Of a DNA stretch of 64,000 nucleotides, positions 20,050 to 29,533 are shown piece by piece (the stretch's first letter is position 1; each line of letters opens with the position of its first letter). Below the pieces are notes generated by a model. That model did not search any database. It was not told the DNA's origin and saw only the letters and a list, made by a program, of their open reading frames with translations. The DNA comes from Rhodobacteraceae bacterium 63075 (GTDB taxonomy: Bacteria; Pseudomonadota; Alphaproteobacteria; Rhodobacterales; Rhodobacteraceae). A program made the position numbers and the translations under genes. The stretch lies in the NCBI GenBank assembly GCA_003417655.1, contig QVMW01000007.1:1-64000 (forward strand). Reading direction: 5' to 3'.

Positions 20050-20647
20050 GGCGCACACCTTCAAAGGCAATGCAAAAGAACCTGTCAGCGATCTCATCCG
20101 GCGCAGCATCTGACGGCAACCGCCACTCAAGCGTCCAGTTCATCATGCCGATCAAAGCGAATTTCAACGTATGCAAATCGATATCCTGGGCAATCGCGCC
20201 CCCGGACTTGGCTTCCTGCAGCAATTCGGTCCAGATCGCCTCATATCCGGCGCGCATCTCGCGCAGGCGCTGGCGGATTTCGGGCGGCACATGGGCAAAG
20301 CAGCGGATGTGGGCCGAGCCATAATCACTGCGATCATGGAGGGTTTCCAGATGAACGGCCATCGCTGTCTTTATCCGTGCCAGCGGCTCATCCGCCGCCT
20401 GCGCGTCAAGCGCGCCGCGCACCGCAGTTTCCACCAGAGTAACGCCTCTCGCCATGATCGCCTCGACCAAGGCATCCTTGCCTTCGAAATGATAGTAAAG
20501 GCTACCCGCCTTCATGTCACAGGCCTGTGCGATGTCGCGGAGCGATGTCGTGCCATAGCCTTTCTCAACCAACAGACGCGCGGTGCGGTCCATGATCATC
20601 CGCCGCGTCACATCGCGCAGCCTCTCGTCCTTTTTGCGGGCTTCCAT
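20042..20647 (-). CDS. TetR-family transcriptional regulator
   Basis: This 201-residue protein has an N-terminal TetR HTH (residues 12-58, TTSLRDIAQACDMKAGSLYYHF) and a C-terminal ligand domain. It is divergent from the second TetR gene and catabolic operon at 20935 and translationally overlaps the racemase-like gene. It probably represses the cluster and responds to an acyl-CoA intermediate, as FadR/AtuR/LiuR-type TetR proteins do. The ligand is inferred. Confidence 0.9.
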   Translation of the reverse strand: MEARKKDERLRDVTRRMIMDRTARLLVEKGYGTTSLRDIAQACDMKAGSLYYHFEGKDALVEAIMARGVTLVETAVRGALDAQAADEPLARIKTAMAVHLETLHDRSDYGSAHIRCFAHVPPEIRQRLREMRAGYEAIWTELLQEAKSGGAIAQDIDLHTLKFALIGMMNWTLEWRLPSDAAPDEIADRFFCIAFEGVRHG

Positions 20648-20875
20648 GAACTCGTGCCTGTTTTGACGTCGTATTTTCGAAAAAACTATTCAAACGGGTG
20701 TTGAGAGGCAAGCCGCTTGCCGCGATTCGACGCAATCCGCCCGGGTGTACTTTTCGGTTTCGAAAGAACGTCAGCTATCCTGTCATACCTTTCTCTTGCC
20801 GGCACACAAAAAATCCAGCGAACCCAACAAGGTAACTCCTGTTTTCCGAGGGTGACCACGCAGTCATAGAGGTAA

Positions 20876-20905
20876 TTGACGGGACACGGGTGCGGGCTTT
20901 ATAAT
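20876..20905 (+). promoter_or_regulatory. Sigma-70 consensus promoter of the long catabolic operon
   Basis: TTGACG at 20876-20881 and a perfect TATAAT at 20900-20905 are separated by 18 bases. Transcription would start near 20912, 23 bases before the GTG start of the TetR gene. It is the strongest promoter-like match I see in the window and is well placed for repression by either TetR protein. Confidence 0.82.
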
Positions 20906-20934
20906 GATCGTTAGATATAAATCTGGAGCTTGCC

Positions 20935-21600
20935 GTGTGGAATGACGCCATCCCTGACCCTGCCGCCCAGCAGGAGATCAAGCGCAAGGCGATCATCCGC
21001 GCCGCCGCGCAGGCGTTCTCGCGGCAAGGTAGCCACTCGGTCACGCTCGAAAATGTGGCCGAGCGGCTCGGGGTCTCAAAGGCGGCGCTCTATCGCTACA
21101 TTCCCAACAAGCACGCCCTGATCCTCGCCTGTCAGGACGAGGCGCTCGAGATCGCCGCCCAAGCGATGGAACGGGCAAGTGCAGAGCAAAGCACCGGCCT
21201 TGCCAAGATCCGACGCAGCCTGCAGCTCTATCTTCTGGACACCATGGAACAGCTCGGCGTGCCTGCCCTGATCCTCGAAGACAACGCATTGCGCGGCGAT
21301 GACGCACTCCGCATCCTGCAAAAACGCGACATCTACGAGAAGCAGATGCGCGCGCTGGTGATCGAGGGCCACGCCGATGGCTCAATCCTGCCGGTAGAGC
21401 CCAAGATGGCGGTTTTCATGGTGCTGGGCGCGATCCACTGGGTCGCTAAATGGTATCGCCCTGATGGGTCTTGGTCGCCCGAAATGGTGGCCGACACCAT
21501 CGCCGCACTGGCCACCCGCGCGCTTGACCCCACACCGGCAGCCACGCTCGCCGTCTCGTTTCCCTTGGATCATGCGAAAGAGGATCTACATGCAATTTGA
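20935..21600 (+). CDS. TetR-family transcriptional regulator, first gene of the catabolic operon
   Basis: This 221-residue protein has a TetR HTH at residues 15-62 (VTLENVAERLGVSKAALYRYIPNK) and a TetR_C domain. It starts at GTG 20935 after a GGAG ribosome binding site. The stop at 21600 lies inside the next gene (start 21590), so it is coupled to the acyl-CoA dehydrogenase. Autoregulation through the consensus promoter just upstream is likely. Confidence 0.9.
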   Translation: MWNDAIPDPAAQQEIKRKAIIRAAAQAFSRQGSHSVTLENVAERLGVSKAALYRYIPNKHALILACQDEALEIAAQAMERASAEQSTGLAKIRRSLQLYLLDTMEQLGVPALILEDNALRGDDALRILQKRDIYEKQMRALVIEGHADGSILPVEPKMAVFMVLGAIHWVAKWYRPDGSWSPEMVADTIAALATRALDPTPAATLAVSFPLDHAKEDLHAI

Positions 21601-22753
21601 ATTGACCGCCGACCAGAAGACTCTGCAAGAGCAGATCCACCGTTTTGCTCAGGCCGAAATCGCCCCGCGCGCCGAAGAGCTTGATCGCAATGGCGAGTTT
21701 CCTGTCGATCTGTTCCAGCGCGTCGGCGAGATGGGGGTGATGTCGATCCCCTTTGCGGAAGAACTGGGCGGGATGGGCCTTGGCGTGTTCGAATCCGTGC
21801 TGGCAATCGAGGCGCTCGCGCGCGCCGATCAGTCGATCGCGGTTTCGACCATGGTGTCGATGGCCACAGGCCTGACCGTCGCGCGCTTCGGAAGCGAAGA
21901 GCAGAAGAAAGAGTGGCTCCCCGACATCATTTCAGGCAAGAAAATCTGCGCCATCGCTGGCACAGAGCCGGACGCAGGCTCCGACACTGGCGGCTTCACC
22001 ACCCGCGCGACACAGCTGAACAACAGCCAATGGTCCCTCTCCGGCGAAAAGGCCTATATCACCAACGCTGGCACACCGATCTCGCTGTTCACACTGATCC
22101 TCGCGATCACCTCGCCGCCCGATGCGGAGCACAAGAAGTTCTCGCTGTTCCTGACGCCGAACGATGCCAAGGGCTATACCCGCGGCAAGGGCTACAACAA
22201 GATGGGTTGGCGCAGTTCCGACACACGCCAGCTCTATCTCGACGACTGCCAACTCGGCGAGGACGCTGTGATCGGCGATCTACACGGTGGGCGGCACCTT
22301 CTGCACAAGGGCTATCAGGCGGCGCGGATTTGGCTGGCGGCCTGTTCGCTCGGCCTCGCGCAGGCCAGTCTCGATCACGCGCTGATCTATGCCAAGGAGC
22401 GTCAGGCGTTTGGCGGCTCGCTGGGCAAGCTGCAACTGGTTCAGCAGATGATCGCCCAGATGGCGCTCAAGGTCGATATGGCCCGCCTGCTGACCTACCG
22501 CGCCGCCTGGCAGATCGATCAGGGCATCGACGATATGGGCGCGCTTTCGATGGCCAAAATGGGCGCAACCGAAATCGGCACCGAGGTCGCCAATCTGGCG
22601 GTGCAGGTCAGCGGCGGCTGGGGCTTCATGGATGACTGCCCCGCATCGCGATACCTGCGCGACAACCGCATTTGCACCATCGGCGACGGATCCAGCCAGA
22701 TCCAGACGCTGCTCATCGCGCGGGCCTGCGGGCTCGACGTGGACTTTACCTGA
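21590..22753 (+). CDS. Acyl-CoA dehydrogenase
   Basis: This 387-residue flavoprotein introduces the alpha-beta double bond into an acyl-CoA. It has AGTEPDAGSDTGGF (flavin/substrate binding), a middle beta-domain, and the C-terminal segment VSGGWGFMDDCPASRYLRDN. At the usual catalytic Glu position (YEGTSEIQ in short-chain enzymes) this protein has GDGSSQIQ, so Asp replaces Glu. The start ATG 21590 overlaps the TetR gene. The substrate is probably a branched acyl-CoA made by the co-encoded synthetase. Confidence 0.9.
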   Translation: MQFELTADQKTLQEQIHRFAQAEIAPRAEELDRNGEFPVDLFQRVGEMGVMSIPFAEELGGMGLGVFESVLAIEALARADQSIAVSTMVSMATGLTVARFGSEEQKKEWLPDIISGKKICAIAGTEPDAGSDTGGFTTRATQLNNSQWSLSGEKAYITNAGTPISLFTLILAITSPPDAEHKKFSLFLTPNDAKGYTRGKGYNKMGWRSSDTRQLYLDDCQLGEDAVIGDLHGGRHLLHKGYQAARIWLAACSLGLAQASLDHALIYAKERQAFGGSLGKLQLVQQMIAQMALKVDMARLLTYRAAWQIDQGIDDMGALSMAKMGATEIGTEVANLAVQVSGGWGFMDDCPASRYLRDNRICTIGDGSSQIQTLLIARACGLDVDFT

Positions 22754-22800
22754 GGCCGCCGCAAAGAGTGGCCCGACGCGACGAAATGGGAGGACACGCC

Positions 22801-23589
22801 GTGGCCCTTGGCGCAGGGACCATACTTGAGGCCCGAGACCTCTGCCTACGCTTCGGCGCGGTGGAGGCATTGAAGTCGGTGTCCCTCTCGGTGCACGCAG
22901 GCAGCATTCACGCGCTTATCGGCCCCAACGGCGCGGGCAAATCCAGCTTGCTCAACTGTCTGTCGGGCTTTTATCACCCGTGGTCCGGCGCGGTGCTGTT
23001 TCAGGGCAAGGATATCGGCGCAAAAAGCCCGCCTGCGCGCTCCGTGCTTGGTATCGGGCGCACGTTTCAGGGCATCCAGACCTATCCTTCGATGACAGCG
23101 CGCGAAAACATCCTGACTGGCTTTCACAGCCAAATGCGCGGCGGTGTCTTCTCGGCGCTGTTCCGATTGCCCCATACGTTGCGGCAGGAAGAGGCTTTCA
23201 CGGAACGCGCCGAAGAGATCATCGCCTTTCTCGAACTGGAGCAAGACCGTCACCGCACCGTTGGCGATATGTCCTACGGCCTGCGCAAGCGCGTTGATCT
23301 GGGGCGCGCGCTGGCAACCGATCCCAAAATCCTCATCATGGACGAGCCGATGGCCGGGATGAGCCCCGAGGAAAAGGGCGATCTTGCACGCTTCATCCTC
23401 GATATCCGCGATCATTTTGGCATCCCCGTAGTGCTGGTGGAGCACGACATGGACGTGGTCATGGACATCAGCGATCAGGTCACGGTGCTGGAGTTCGGCA
23501 AAGTAATCGCCGACGGCCCGCCCGAAGCAATCGCAAACGACGAGAGCGTCATCACCGCCTATCTCGGCGCGGCGGAGCCTGCCGCATGA
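22801..23589 (+). CDS. livG: Liv-type ABC transporter ATP-binding protein (LivG-like)
   Basis: This 262-residue ATPase has Walker A GPNGAGKSS, a signature region SYGLRKRVDLGRAL (degenerate C-loop), Walker B ILIMDEPMAGMSPEE and the H-loop VVLVEHDMD. It is one of two ATPases of the transporter encoded in this operon. GTG 22801 with GGGAGGA at 22788-22794 is the preferred start; ATG 22786 is possible. It overlaps the acyl-CoA synthetase gene by 4 bases. Confidence 0.92.
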   Translation: MALGAGTILEARDLCLRFGAVEALKSVSLSVHAGSIHALIGPNGAGKSSLLNCLSGFYHPWSGAVLFQGKDIGAKSPPARSVLGIGRTFQGIQTYPSMTARENILTGFHSQMRGGVFSALFRLPHTLRQEEAFTERAEEIIAFLELEQDRHRTVGDMSYGLRKRVDLGRALATDPKILIMDEPMAGMSPEEKGDLARFILDIRDHFGIPVVLVEHDMDVVMDISDQVTVLEFGKVIADGPPEAIANDESVITAYLGAAEPAA

Positions 23590-25535
23590 TCACAGCAGCC
23601 GTCAAACAGCTCTCCGCCCCGAAGGTCGCACTGCCGCGGTCGTCGCGCGGGCGCACGCTGCCGAAACTTCTGCGCGACAACGCGCGCGACATGCCGTCAG
23701 CCGTTGCGATCCGCTCGAAACGAAACGGCATCTGGCGCAGCACAGATTGGGCCTCGCTCTATGCTCAGGTCTGCAAGACAGCGGCGGCCCTGGAGAGGTT
23801 GGGCCTGAAATCGGGGCAGGTCATCTGCCTGATCTCCGAAAACCGTCCCGAAGCCTGGATCACCCAGATGGCCGCCGTAAGCCTCGGCGCGATCGCAACC
23901 AATGTCTACCCCGACGCTGCGCGTGAGGAACTCGCCTTCGTGCTGCAACATTCGGGGGCGTGCTTCGCGCTTGGCGAGGATCAGGAGCAGATCGACAAGA
24001 TCCTCGAGAGCGGCGCAGCGGCAGAGGCGCTTGAGCGCATTGTCTACATCGACCGGCGCGGCCTGTGGGATTACGACGATCCGCGCCTGATCGAGCTGTC
24101 GCACGCCTGCAACGACATCACCGACACCACATTTGTCACCGAGCGCATCAGTGCAGCGGCCTCCGGCGATGTGGCGGTCTATTGCTACACCTCCGGCACC
24201 ACAGGCAAGCCGAAAGCCGCAATGCTGAACCACGATTTCATCCTCGACAATGCCTATCGTCTGATGGGGGGCCTCGATATCCGTGCAGGTGGCAACTACC
24301 TCTCTTACATCTCGCCCGCATGGGCGGCGGAGCAGTTCATGGGCGTGGCCCTGCCGATGCTTGCGCCCTTGGTGCTGAACTTCGCCGAAAAGCCCGAAAC
24401 CGTGCAAGCCGACCTGCGCGAAATCGGCCCGAACTTTCTGATGTTCACGCCCCGCCAATGGGAAATGCAGGCCTCGGAGGTCGAAGCTCGCATGCTCGAT
24501 GCGCCCGCGTGGCGGCAGCGGCTCTACCGTTGGGGGCTGGCGCGCGGCCATGATCGTGTCAACGGCAAGGGCAGTGTGCTGGCACGGGCGATTGTCTGGC
24601 CGCTCGCCGATCAACTGGTGCTCAAAGGCGTGCGCGACCTGCTGGGGCTGACCCGAGCCGAGGCGGTGCTTTCGGGCGGATCTGGCCTCTCGGCCGAGCT
24701 TTTCGCGCGATTTCGAGCCTTTGGCGTGCCGCTCGGCAATCTCTATGGCAGCTCCGAACTGGGTCTGATTTCCACCCACCGCCCCGATGATCCCGATGCC
24801 GAAACCATGGGCAGCCTGATGCCATCGGACCCGACGATCTCGGAGCCGATGCAAGCTTGGATCGACGAGGACCGCCAACTTCGGCTGAACGTGCTGGCCT
24901 TTTCGGGCTATCTCGACAACCCCGAGGCCAGCATCGAAATGGGCCAGCGCGAAAACGGCTTCGAAACAGGCGATGCGGTGCGGCTGAATGAGGACGGGGC
25001 GCTCATGTTTCTCGACCGTGTCAAGGACTTGCGCCGCCTTGCTACAGGCGAGACCTACCCGCCGCAATTTCTCGAGAATCACCTGCGCTCGGCTGCCATG
25101 GTGCGCGATGCTATCGTCTTTGGCGATGAAACCCGTGACAGGGTCGTGGCGCTGATCAACATCGACATGGCGATCGCGGGCCGCTTTGCCGAACGCAGCG
25201 GTCTGGCCTTCGGCACCTTTGCCGAGCTCAGTCAACTGCCTCCAGTCCGCGCCGAGATCGCGCGCGCGGTCGGCGAAGTCAACGCCATCGCCGACCCCGG
25301 CGCGCGCATCGCGGCTTTTGCCAATCTTCCCAAGGAGCTGGACGCCGATGAGGAGGAGCTGACCCGCTCGCGCAAACTGCGCCGCAGCGCCATTGCGGCG
25401 AAATACGCCAAGCTGATCGACGGGCTCTATGGCACAGCCCAGAGCGTCCCCATCACCATCGACGTGACCTATCAGGGCGGCCGCCAAAGCCGCCTTGACG
25501 CTGTGGTCTCGATGAACCGCATTGAGGAGGCATAA
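23586..25535 (+). CDS. AMP-dependent long-chain acyl-CoA synthetase (FadD/AcsL-like)
   Basis: This 649-residue adenylate-forming enzyme activates a carboxylic acid to its CoA thioester. P-loop YTSGTTGKPKAAM is intact, followed by LYGSSELG and the GDAVRLNEDGALMFLDRVKDLRRLATGE segment (A8-type hinge). It sits between livG and livH with 1-4 base overlaps, so import and activation appear coupled. The substrate is unknown; a medium or branched acid fits the downstream enzymes. Confidence 0.9.
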   Translation: MITAAVKQLSAPKVALPRSSRGRTLPKLLRDNARDMPSAVAIRSKRNGIWRSTDWASLYAQVCKTAAALERLGLKSGQVICLISENRPEAWITQMAAVSLGAIATNVYPDAAREELAFVLQHSGACFALGEDQEQIDKILESGAAAEALERIVYIDRRGLWDYDDPRLIELSHACNDITDTTFVTERISAAASGDVAVYCYTSGTTGKPKAAMLNHDFILDNAYRLMGGLDIRAGGNYLSYISPAWAAEQFMGVALPMLAPLVLNFAEKPETVQADLREIGPNFLMFTPRQWEMQASEVEARMLDAPAWRQRLYRWGLARGHDRVNGKGSVLARAIVWPLADQLVLKGVRDLLGLTRAEAVLSGGSGLSAELFARFRAFGVPLGNLYGSSELGLISTHRPDDPDAETMGSLMPSDPTISEPMQAWIDEDRQLRLNVLAFSGYLDNPEASIEMGQRENGFETGDAVRLNEDGALMFLDRVKDLRRLATGETYPPQFLENHLRSAAMVRDAIVFGDETRDRVVALINIDMAIAGRFAERSGLAFGTFAELSQLPPVRAEIARAVGEVNAIADPGARIAAFANLPKELDADEEELTRSRKLRRSAIAAKYAKLIDGLYGTAQSVPITIDVTYQGGRQSRLDAVVSMNRIEEA

Positions 25536-26425
25536 TGATCACCCTGATCCAGACCTTGATCGACGGCGCGATGGTGGGGCTGGTTTACGGCCTTGTGGCG
25601 ATCTCCTTCGTGGTGATCTACCGCGCCGCCAAGATCATCAACCTCGCGCAAGGCGAGGTGCTGGTCTTCGGTGCCTTCCTGATGTGGACCTTCACCGAGG
25701 GCACGGGCTATGCTATTCCGCTGCCCATCGCGCTGGTTCTGACGATGATCGCTTGCGTGATCTTCGGCGCGCTGATCGAACGCACGATCTTCCGCCCGCT
25801 GATCGGGCAATCGGCCTTCACCATCTTCATGGCCGGGGTTGCGCTGCTGATCCTCCTGCGCGGGGTGGCGCAGCTTGTCTGGGGCGCACAGACCCGCTCC
25901 GCTCCGGTTGTGCTGCCCGAAGGCGCGATCGAGTTCGGCCCCTTCCTCGTCAACACCCGCCTGCTGATCGGCGCGATCTTTACGGTCTGCCTCACGCAAG
26001 CGCTGCATCTGTTTTTTACCCGCGCACGTCTCGGCCTGCGGCTTGCGGCCGTGGCCGAAGATCACACCACCGCCCTTTCGCTGGGGGTGCCCGTGCGTCA
26101 AGCCATCGCCGTGGCGTGGATCCTCGGCACGGTGGTCGCGACAGCGGCGGCAGCGGTGCTCCTGTCGGGGTCGATCCTGTCACTCGGGGTCGCGGTGATC
26201 GGCTTCAAGGCGCTGCCCGTGGCCCTGCTGGGCGGTATGGAAAGCATCCGCGGCGCGCCTCTGGCCGGCCTCATCGTCGGCATGTTCGAAGCGCTCGCAG
26301 CGACCTATCTCGACCCGCTCACCAACGGCGCAGCCTCGGGCCTGTTGCCCTATCTACTGATGATTGCAGTGTTGCTGATCCGGCCCTACGGGCTCTTCGG
26401 TTGGCAAAAGATCGAAAGGCTGTGA
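25535..26425 (+). CDS. livH: Liv-type ABC transporter permease (LivH-like)
   Basis: This 296-residue inner-membrane permease has about eight hydrophobic segments. The opening LIQTLIDGAMVGLVYGLVAIS and IINLAQGEVLVFGAF is the LivH signature. It starts on the last base of the synthetase gene and is followed 1 base later by livM. It forms the translocation pore with LivM. Confidence 0.93.
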   Translation: MITLIQTLIDGAMVGLVYGLVAISFVVIYRAAKIINLAQGEVLVFGAFLMWTFTEGTGYAIPLPIALVLTMIACVIFGALIERTIFRPLIGQSAFTIFMAGVALLILLRGVAQLVWGAQTRSAPVVLPEGAIEFGPFLVNTRLLIGAIFTVCLTQALHLFFTRARLGLRLAAVAEDHTTALSLGVPVRQAIAVAWILGTVVATAAAAVLLSGSILSLGVAVIGFKALPVALLGGMESIRGAPLAGLIVGMFEALAATYLDPLTNGAASGLLPYLLMIAVLLIRPYGLFGWQKIERL

Positions 26426-26426
26426 G

Positions 26427-27479
26427 ATGAGACCTACGGGCATATCCTTTGACAGTTTCACCGCAGAGGCGCGCGTCCTGGAAACCCGCCGCGCGCGGGT
26501 CTGGTTGCTGGTGCTCTGTGCCGTTCTGCTGGTTTTGCCGTTTGTGTCCGGTCCCTGGCTGCTGGGCCAGCTTTCCTATGCCTTTATCACCCTGATAGCG
26601 GTCTATGGTCTGTTCGTGACCGTCGGCATGGCGGGTCAGATCAACATCGCGCAATCCGCTTTCGTTGGTGTCGGTGCCTTTACGGCGGCAAAATTGTCAG
26701 GCCTTGGCGTGCCCTTCTGGATCGTGATTCCGGCGGCGGCGCTGATCACAGGTGCGATATCGGTCCTGTTTGCGTTGCCCGCAGCCCGGGTCAAAGGGTT
26801 CTATCTGGCGCTTACGACGCTGGCGGCACAGGTCATGTTTCCGATCGTAATCCTGGCGCTGCCGATGTCCTGGCTGGGCGGGCTGGTGGGGATGCCCGTG
26901 GTTGCGCCCAAACTCTTTGGCCATTCTTTGGGTGGGCCTAAGGAATTTTACTGGTTGGCGCTATTATTTGCGGCTGTAGCCACATGGTGCGCGTTCAATC
27001 TACCCCGTTCAAGGCTGGGCCGCGCGCTGCGCGCTGTGCATGACAACGATACAGCCGCCAGCGTGATGGGTATTCCCGTCACCCGCATCAAGATCGAGGC
27101 GTTCTTCGCCGGTGCGCTGTTTGCAGGTGTTGCGGGCGCTTTGACGGCCTATTTCCTTCAATTTGTGACCGTATCGAGCTTCACGCTTTTCGCCTCGGTC
27201 TGGTATCTGGGGATGCTGATCGTCGGCGGCATCCACTCGCCGCTTGGCCCGATCCTCGGCGTCGCCTTTATTACAATCGTACAGGAAGGCCTGCACAAGA
27301 TATCCAACTTGCTGCTGCAATCTGACAGCGGCATCGGCGGTGGCGCGGTCTTTTCGCTCAGCTCTATCCTACTGGCGCTGTGCATCCTATTTGCCTTGAT
27401 TTTTGAACCACGCGGTCTTGCCCATCTTTGGCATACCACCAAGACGACCTTTCGGCTCTGGCCGTTCCCACGGAACTGA
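26427..27479 (+). CDS. livM: Liv-type ABC transporter permease (LivM-like)
   Basis: This 350-residue membrane protein has the LivM motif VTVGMAGQINIAQSAFVGVGAF and the coupling segment GRALRAVHDNDTAASVMGIPV that contacts the ATPases. About ten transmembrane helices are predicted by eye. It partners LivH. The codon usage appears somewhat less G+C-rich at third positions than in livH. Confidence 0.92.
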   Translation: MRPTGISFDSFTAEARVLETRRARVWLLVLCAVLLVLPFVSGPWLLGQLSYAFITLIAVYGLFVTVGMAGQINIAQSAFVGVGAFTAAKLSGLGVPFWIVIPAAALITGAISVLFALPAARVKGFYLALTTLAAQVMFPIVILALPMSWLGGLVGMPVVAPKLFGHSLGGPKEFYWLALLFAAVATWCAFNLPRSRLGRALRAVHDNDTAASVMGIPVTRIKIEAFFAGALFAGVAGALTAYFLQFVTVSSFTLFASVWYLGMLIVGGIHSPLGPILGVAFITIVQEGLHKISNLLLQSDSGIGGGAVFSLSSILLALCILFALIFEPRGLAHLWHTTKTTFRLWPFPRN

Positions 27480-27537
27480 CAGCAGTCGAATCAACCGCGG
27501 TGCGCTGCACCGCATTACGCAGGGAGGAAAATGTAAA

Positions 27538-28731
27538 ATGAAACTCAGAACAACGCTGCTCGCGGGGGCCGCCGCACTGTGCCTTGCCGCGACCGCCAAC
27601 GCGGAAACCTACACCGTTACGGCGAGTGCCGACTATTCCGGCCCGTTCGCCGACGTGATGCCCGATGCTATGGCCGGATTGCAGGCCGTCGTCGATTACT
27701 GGAATGCCGAGGTGGGCGAAGGCCTCGGCGTCGATGTGAACCTCAAGATCTACGACATGCGCTATGACGCCGCCGAGATCGCAAAGACATGGCCCTCGAT
27801 CCTCAGTTCGGACCAGCCGATAATGCACCTTGGCTTCGGCTCGCCCGATCTGGTCACCCTGATGGGCCGCCTTCCCGACGACAAGGTGCCGATGCTTCTG
27901 GGCACGGCGATGGTCGGTCTGGTCTGGAACGAGAACGGCTGGCACTTCTCGATCCGTCCCACCTACAGCCACGAATTCGCGGGACTGTTCAGTCATCTGC
28001 AAGAGGGGCAGGACGGACCACTCAAAATCGCGGCGCTGTCGACCCAGAACCAGGCGGGTTTTGTTGATCAGGTTAACGGCGTCAAGCAACTGGCGTCGCA
28101 ATACCCCGATCGCTTCACCGTGACCTCGACACAATGGGCCGAAACCGCGCCGGTGTCGCTGACCGCACAGATGCGCGCGGCGCTTGCCGATGAGCCCGAT
28201 GTGATCCTCGTGGGCGGCACCACCGCTCAGGTCATCGCATCCGCCAAGGCGATGGACGAGCTGGGGGCCGATGTTCCGATCGTAATGTCGACTCACAACG
28301 GGCTGTCCGAAGTGTCCAAGGGGTTGTCGCTCGACCAGATGGAAGGCTTCTACTCGGCCTTCAGCTTCGCGCCGCCCGAAAAGGCCGATCTGCCGATCCG
28401 CGCGGTGTTCGAAGAGCACGGAAAAGACGGCCAGTGGGGCACCATCACCGAGCAATCGGCCGCACAAGCGATCCTCGCGCTGCGGGTCCTTGAAAACGCC
28501 ATAGCCACAGTCGGGGCCGAGAATGTCGACGGGCAAGCCATGCACGACGCGCTTCTGGGCCACACCTACAGCGAGGAAAGCCTGATGGGCGCGCTGCCGA
28601 CACTTGATTTCGACGCCACCGCGCCCTTCCCCGTGGGCGATATCAAGGCCAGCGCAACTGTCGTGCGCGACGGTGCCATCGTGGCAGTGCAGGACGACTG
28701 GTTCGCCGTTCCCGCACTGGAAAAGTGGTAA
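27538..28731 (+). CDS. Periplasmic ligand-binding protein of the Liv-type ABC transporter
   Basis: This 397-residue protein has a signal peptide (MKLRTTLLAGAAALCLA, cleavage after ATANA). The mature part is a type I periplasmic-binding fold (YTVTASADYSGPFADVMP; DEPDVILVGGTTAQVI). It delivers the substrate to LivHM. It differs from classical LivJ in lacking the usual leucine-pocket sequence, so a carboxylic acid ligand rather than an amino acid is plausible. A GGAGG ribosome binding site precedes ATG 27538. Confidence 0.88.
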   Translation: MKLRTTLLAGAAALCLAATANAETYTVTASADYSGPFADVMPDAMAGLQAVVDYWNAEVGEGLGVDVNLKIYDMRYDAAEIAKTWPSILSSDQPIMHLGFGSPDLVTLMGRLPDDKVPMLLGTAMVGLVWNENGWHFSIRPTYSHEFAGLFSHLQEGQDGPLKIAALSTQNQAGFVDQVNGVKQLASQYPDRFTVTSTQWAETAPVSLTAQMRAALADEPDVILVGGTTAQVIASAKAMDELGADVPIVMSTHNGLSEVSKGLSLDQMEGFYSAFSFAPPEKADLPIRAVFEEHGKDGQWGTITEQSAAQAILALRVLENAIATVGAENVDGQAMHDALLGHTYSEESLMGALPTLDFDATAPFPVGDIKASATVVRDGAIVAVQDDWFAVPALEKW

Positions 28732-28738
28732 ATCCGCG

Positions 28739-29533
28739 ATGCTGACCCTTGCCAATATCGACGTCGTCTATGGCGGGGTCATTCAGGTCCTACGCTCGAT
28801 GAACCTCGAAGTGCGGCAAGGTCAGATGGTCGTGCTTCTCGGCGCAAACGGTGCCGGGAAGTCGACCGCGCTCAAGGCGATCTCGGGGTTGCTGCACGCC
28901 GATCACGGCTCAGTCACATCGGGGCGCATCGCACTGGACGGGGCCGAGATCACCCATGCCGACCCCTCCGTCATCGTCAAATCTGGCCTTGTTCAGGTGC
29001 TGGAAGGGCGCCGCGTGTTGGAACATCTGACGGTGCATCAAAACCTGATGATCGGCGCACATCTGCGCACCGACAGGGCCGGCATCCGCGCCGATCTGGA
29101 AAAGGTCTACGAGTATTTCCCCGCCCTGCCCGCCTTGCAAAACCGTATCGCAGGCTACCTGTCGGGCGGCGAAATGCAGATGGTGCTGATCGGGCGCGCC
29201 CTTATGGCACGGCCCAGATTGCTAATGCTGGACGAGCCTTCGATGGGGCTTGCCCCGATCCTGACACGGCAATTGTTCGAAACTGTCAGCCGGATTAAAC
29301 GCGAAGAGGGTCTCACTGTCCTGCTGGTCGAGCAAAACGCGCGCTCGGCCATCGCCCAATGCGATTACGGCTACATCATGGACGGCGGGCGCATCGTGCT
29401 GCACGGCAGCCGCGCTCAACTGTCCAGCAACGAGGACGTTCAGGAGTTTTACCTCGGCCTGTCGGGCGCACAGGATCGCAGCAGCTACCGCGACGTGAAA
29501 CACTACCGCCGCCGCAAACGGTGGCTGGGATGA
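28739..29533 (+). CDS. livF: Liv-type ABC transporter ATP-binding protein (LivF-like)
   Basis: This 264-residue ATPase has Walker A GANGAGKST, signature YLSGGEMQMVLIGRAL, Walker B LLMLDEPSMGLAP and H-loop VLLVEQNAR. It is the second nucleotide-binding subunit of the transporter. The C-terminal 25 residues are Arg/Lys-rich (KHYRRRKRWLG). The stop overlaps the next gene by 4 bases. Confidence 0.93.
   Translation: MLTLANIDVVYGGVIQVLRSMNLEVRQGQMVVLLGANGAGKSTALKAISGLLHADHGSVTSGRIALDGAEITHADPSVIVKSGLVQVLEGRRVLEHLTVHQNLMIGAHLRTDRAGIRADLEKVYEYFPALPALQNRIAGYLSGGEMQMVLIGRALMARPRLLMLDEPSMGLAPILTRQLFETVSRIKREEGLTVLLVEQNARSAIAQCDYGYIMDGGRIVLHGSRAQLSSNEDVQEFYLGLSGAQDRSSYRDVKHYRRRKRWLG

Noticed and set aside
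23697..25487. 596-residue frame antisense to the acyl-CoA synthetase gene
   Set aside because: The synthetase is complete with all motifs; the antisense text is a codon-bias shadow.
27364..28755. 463-residue frame antisense to the ABC binding-protein gene
   Set aside because: Covers exactly the binding-protein gene, which has a signal peptide and ribosome binding site; the antisense frame has neither.
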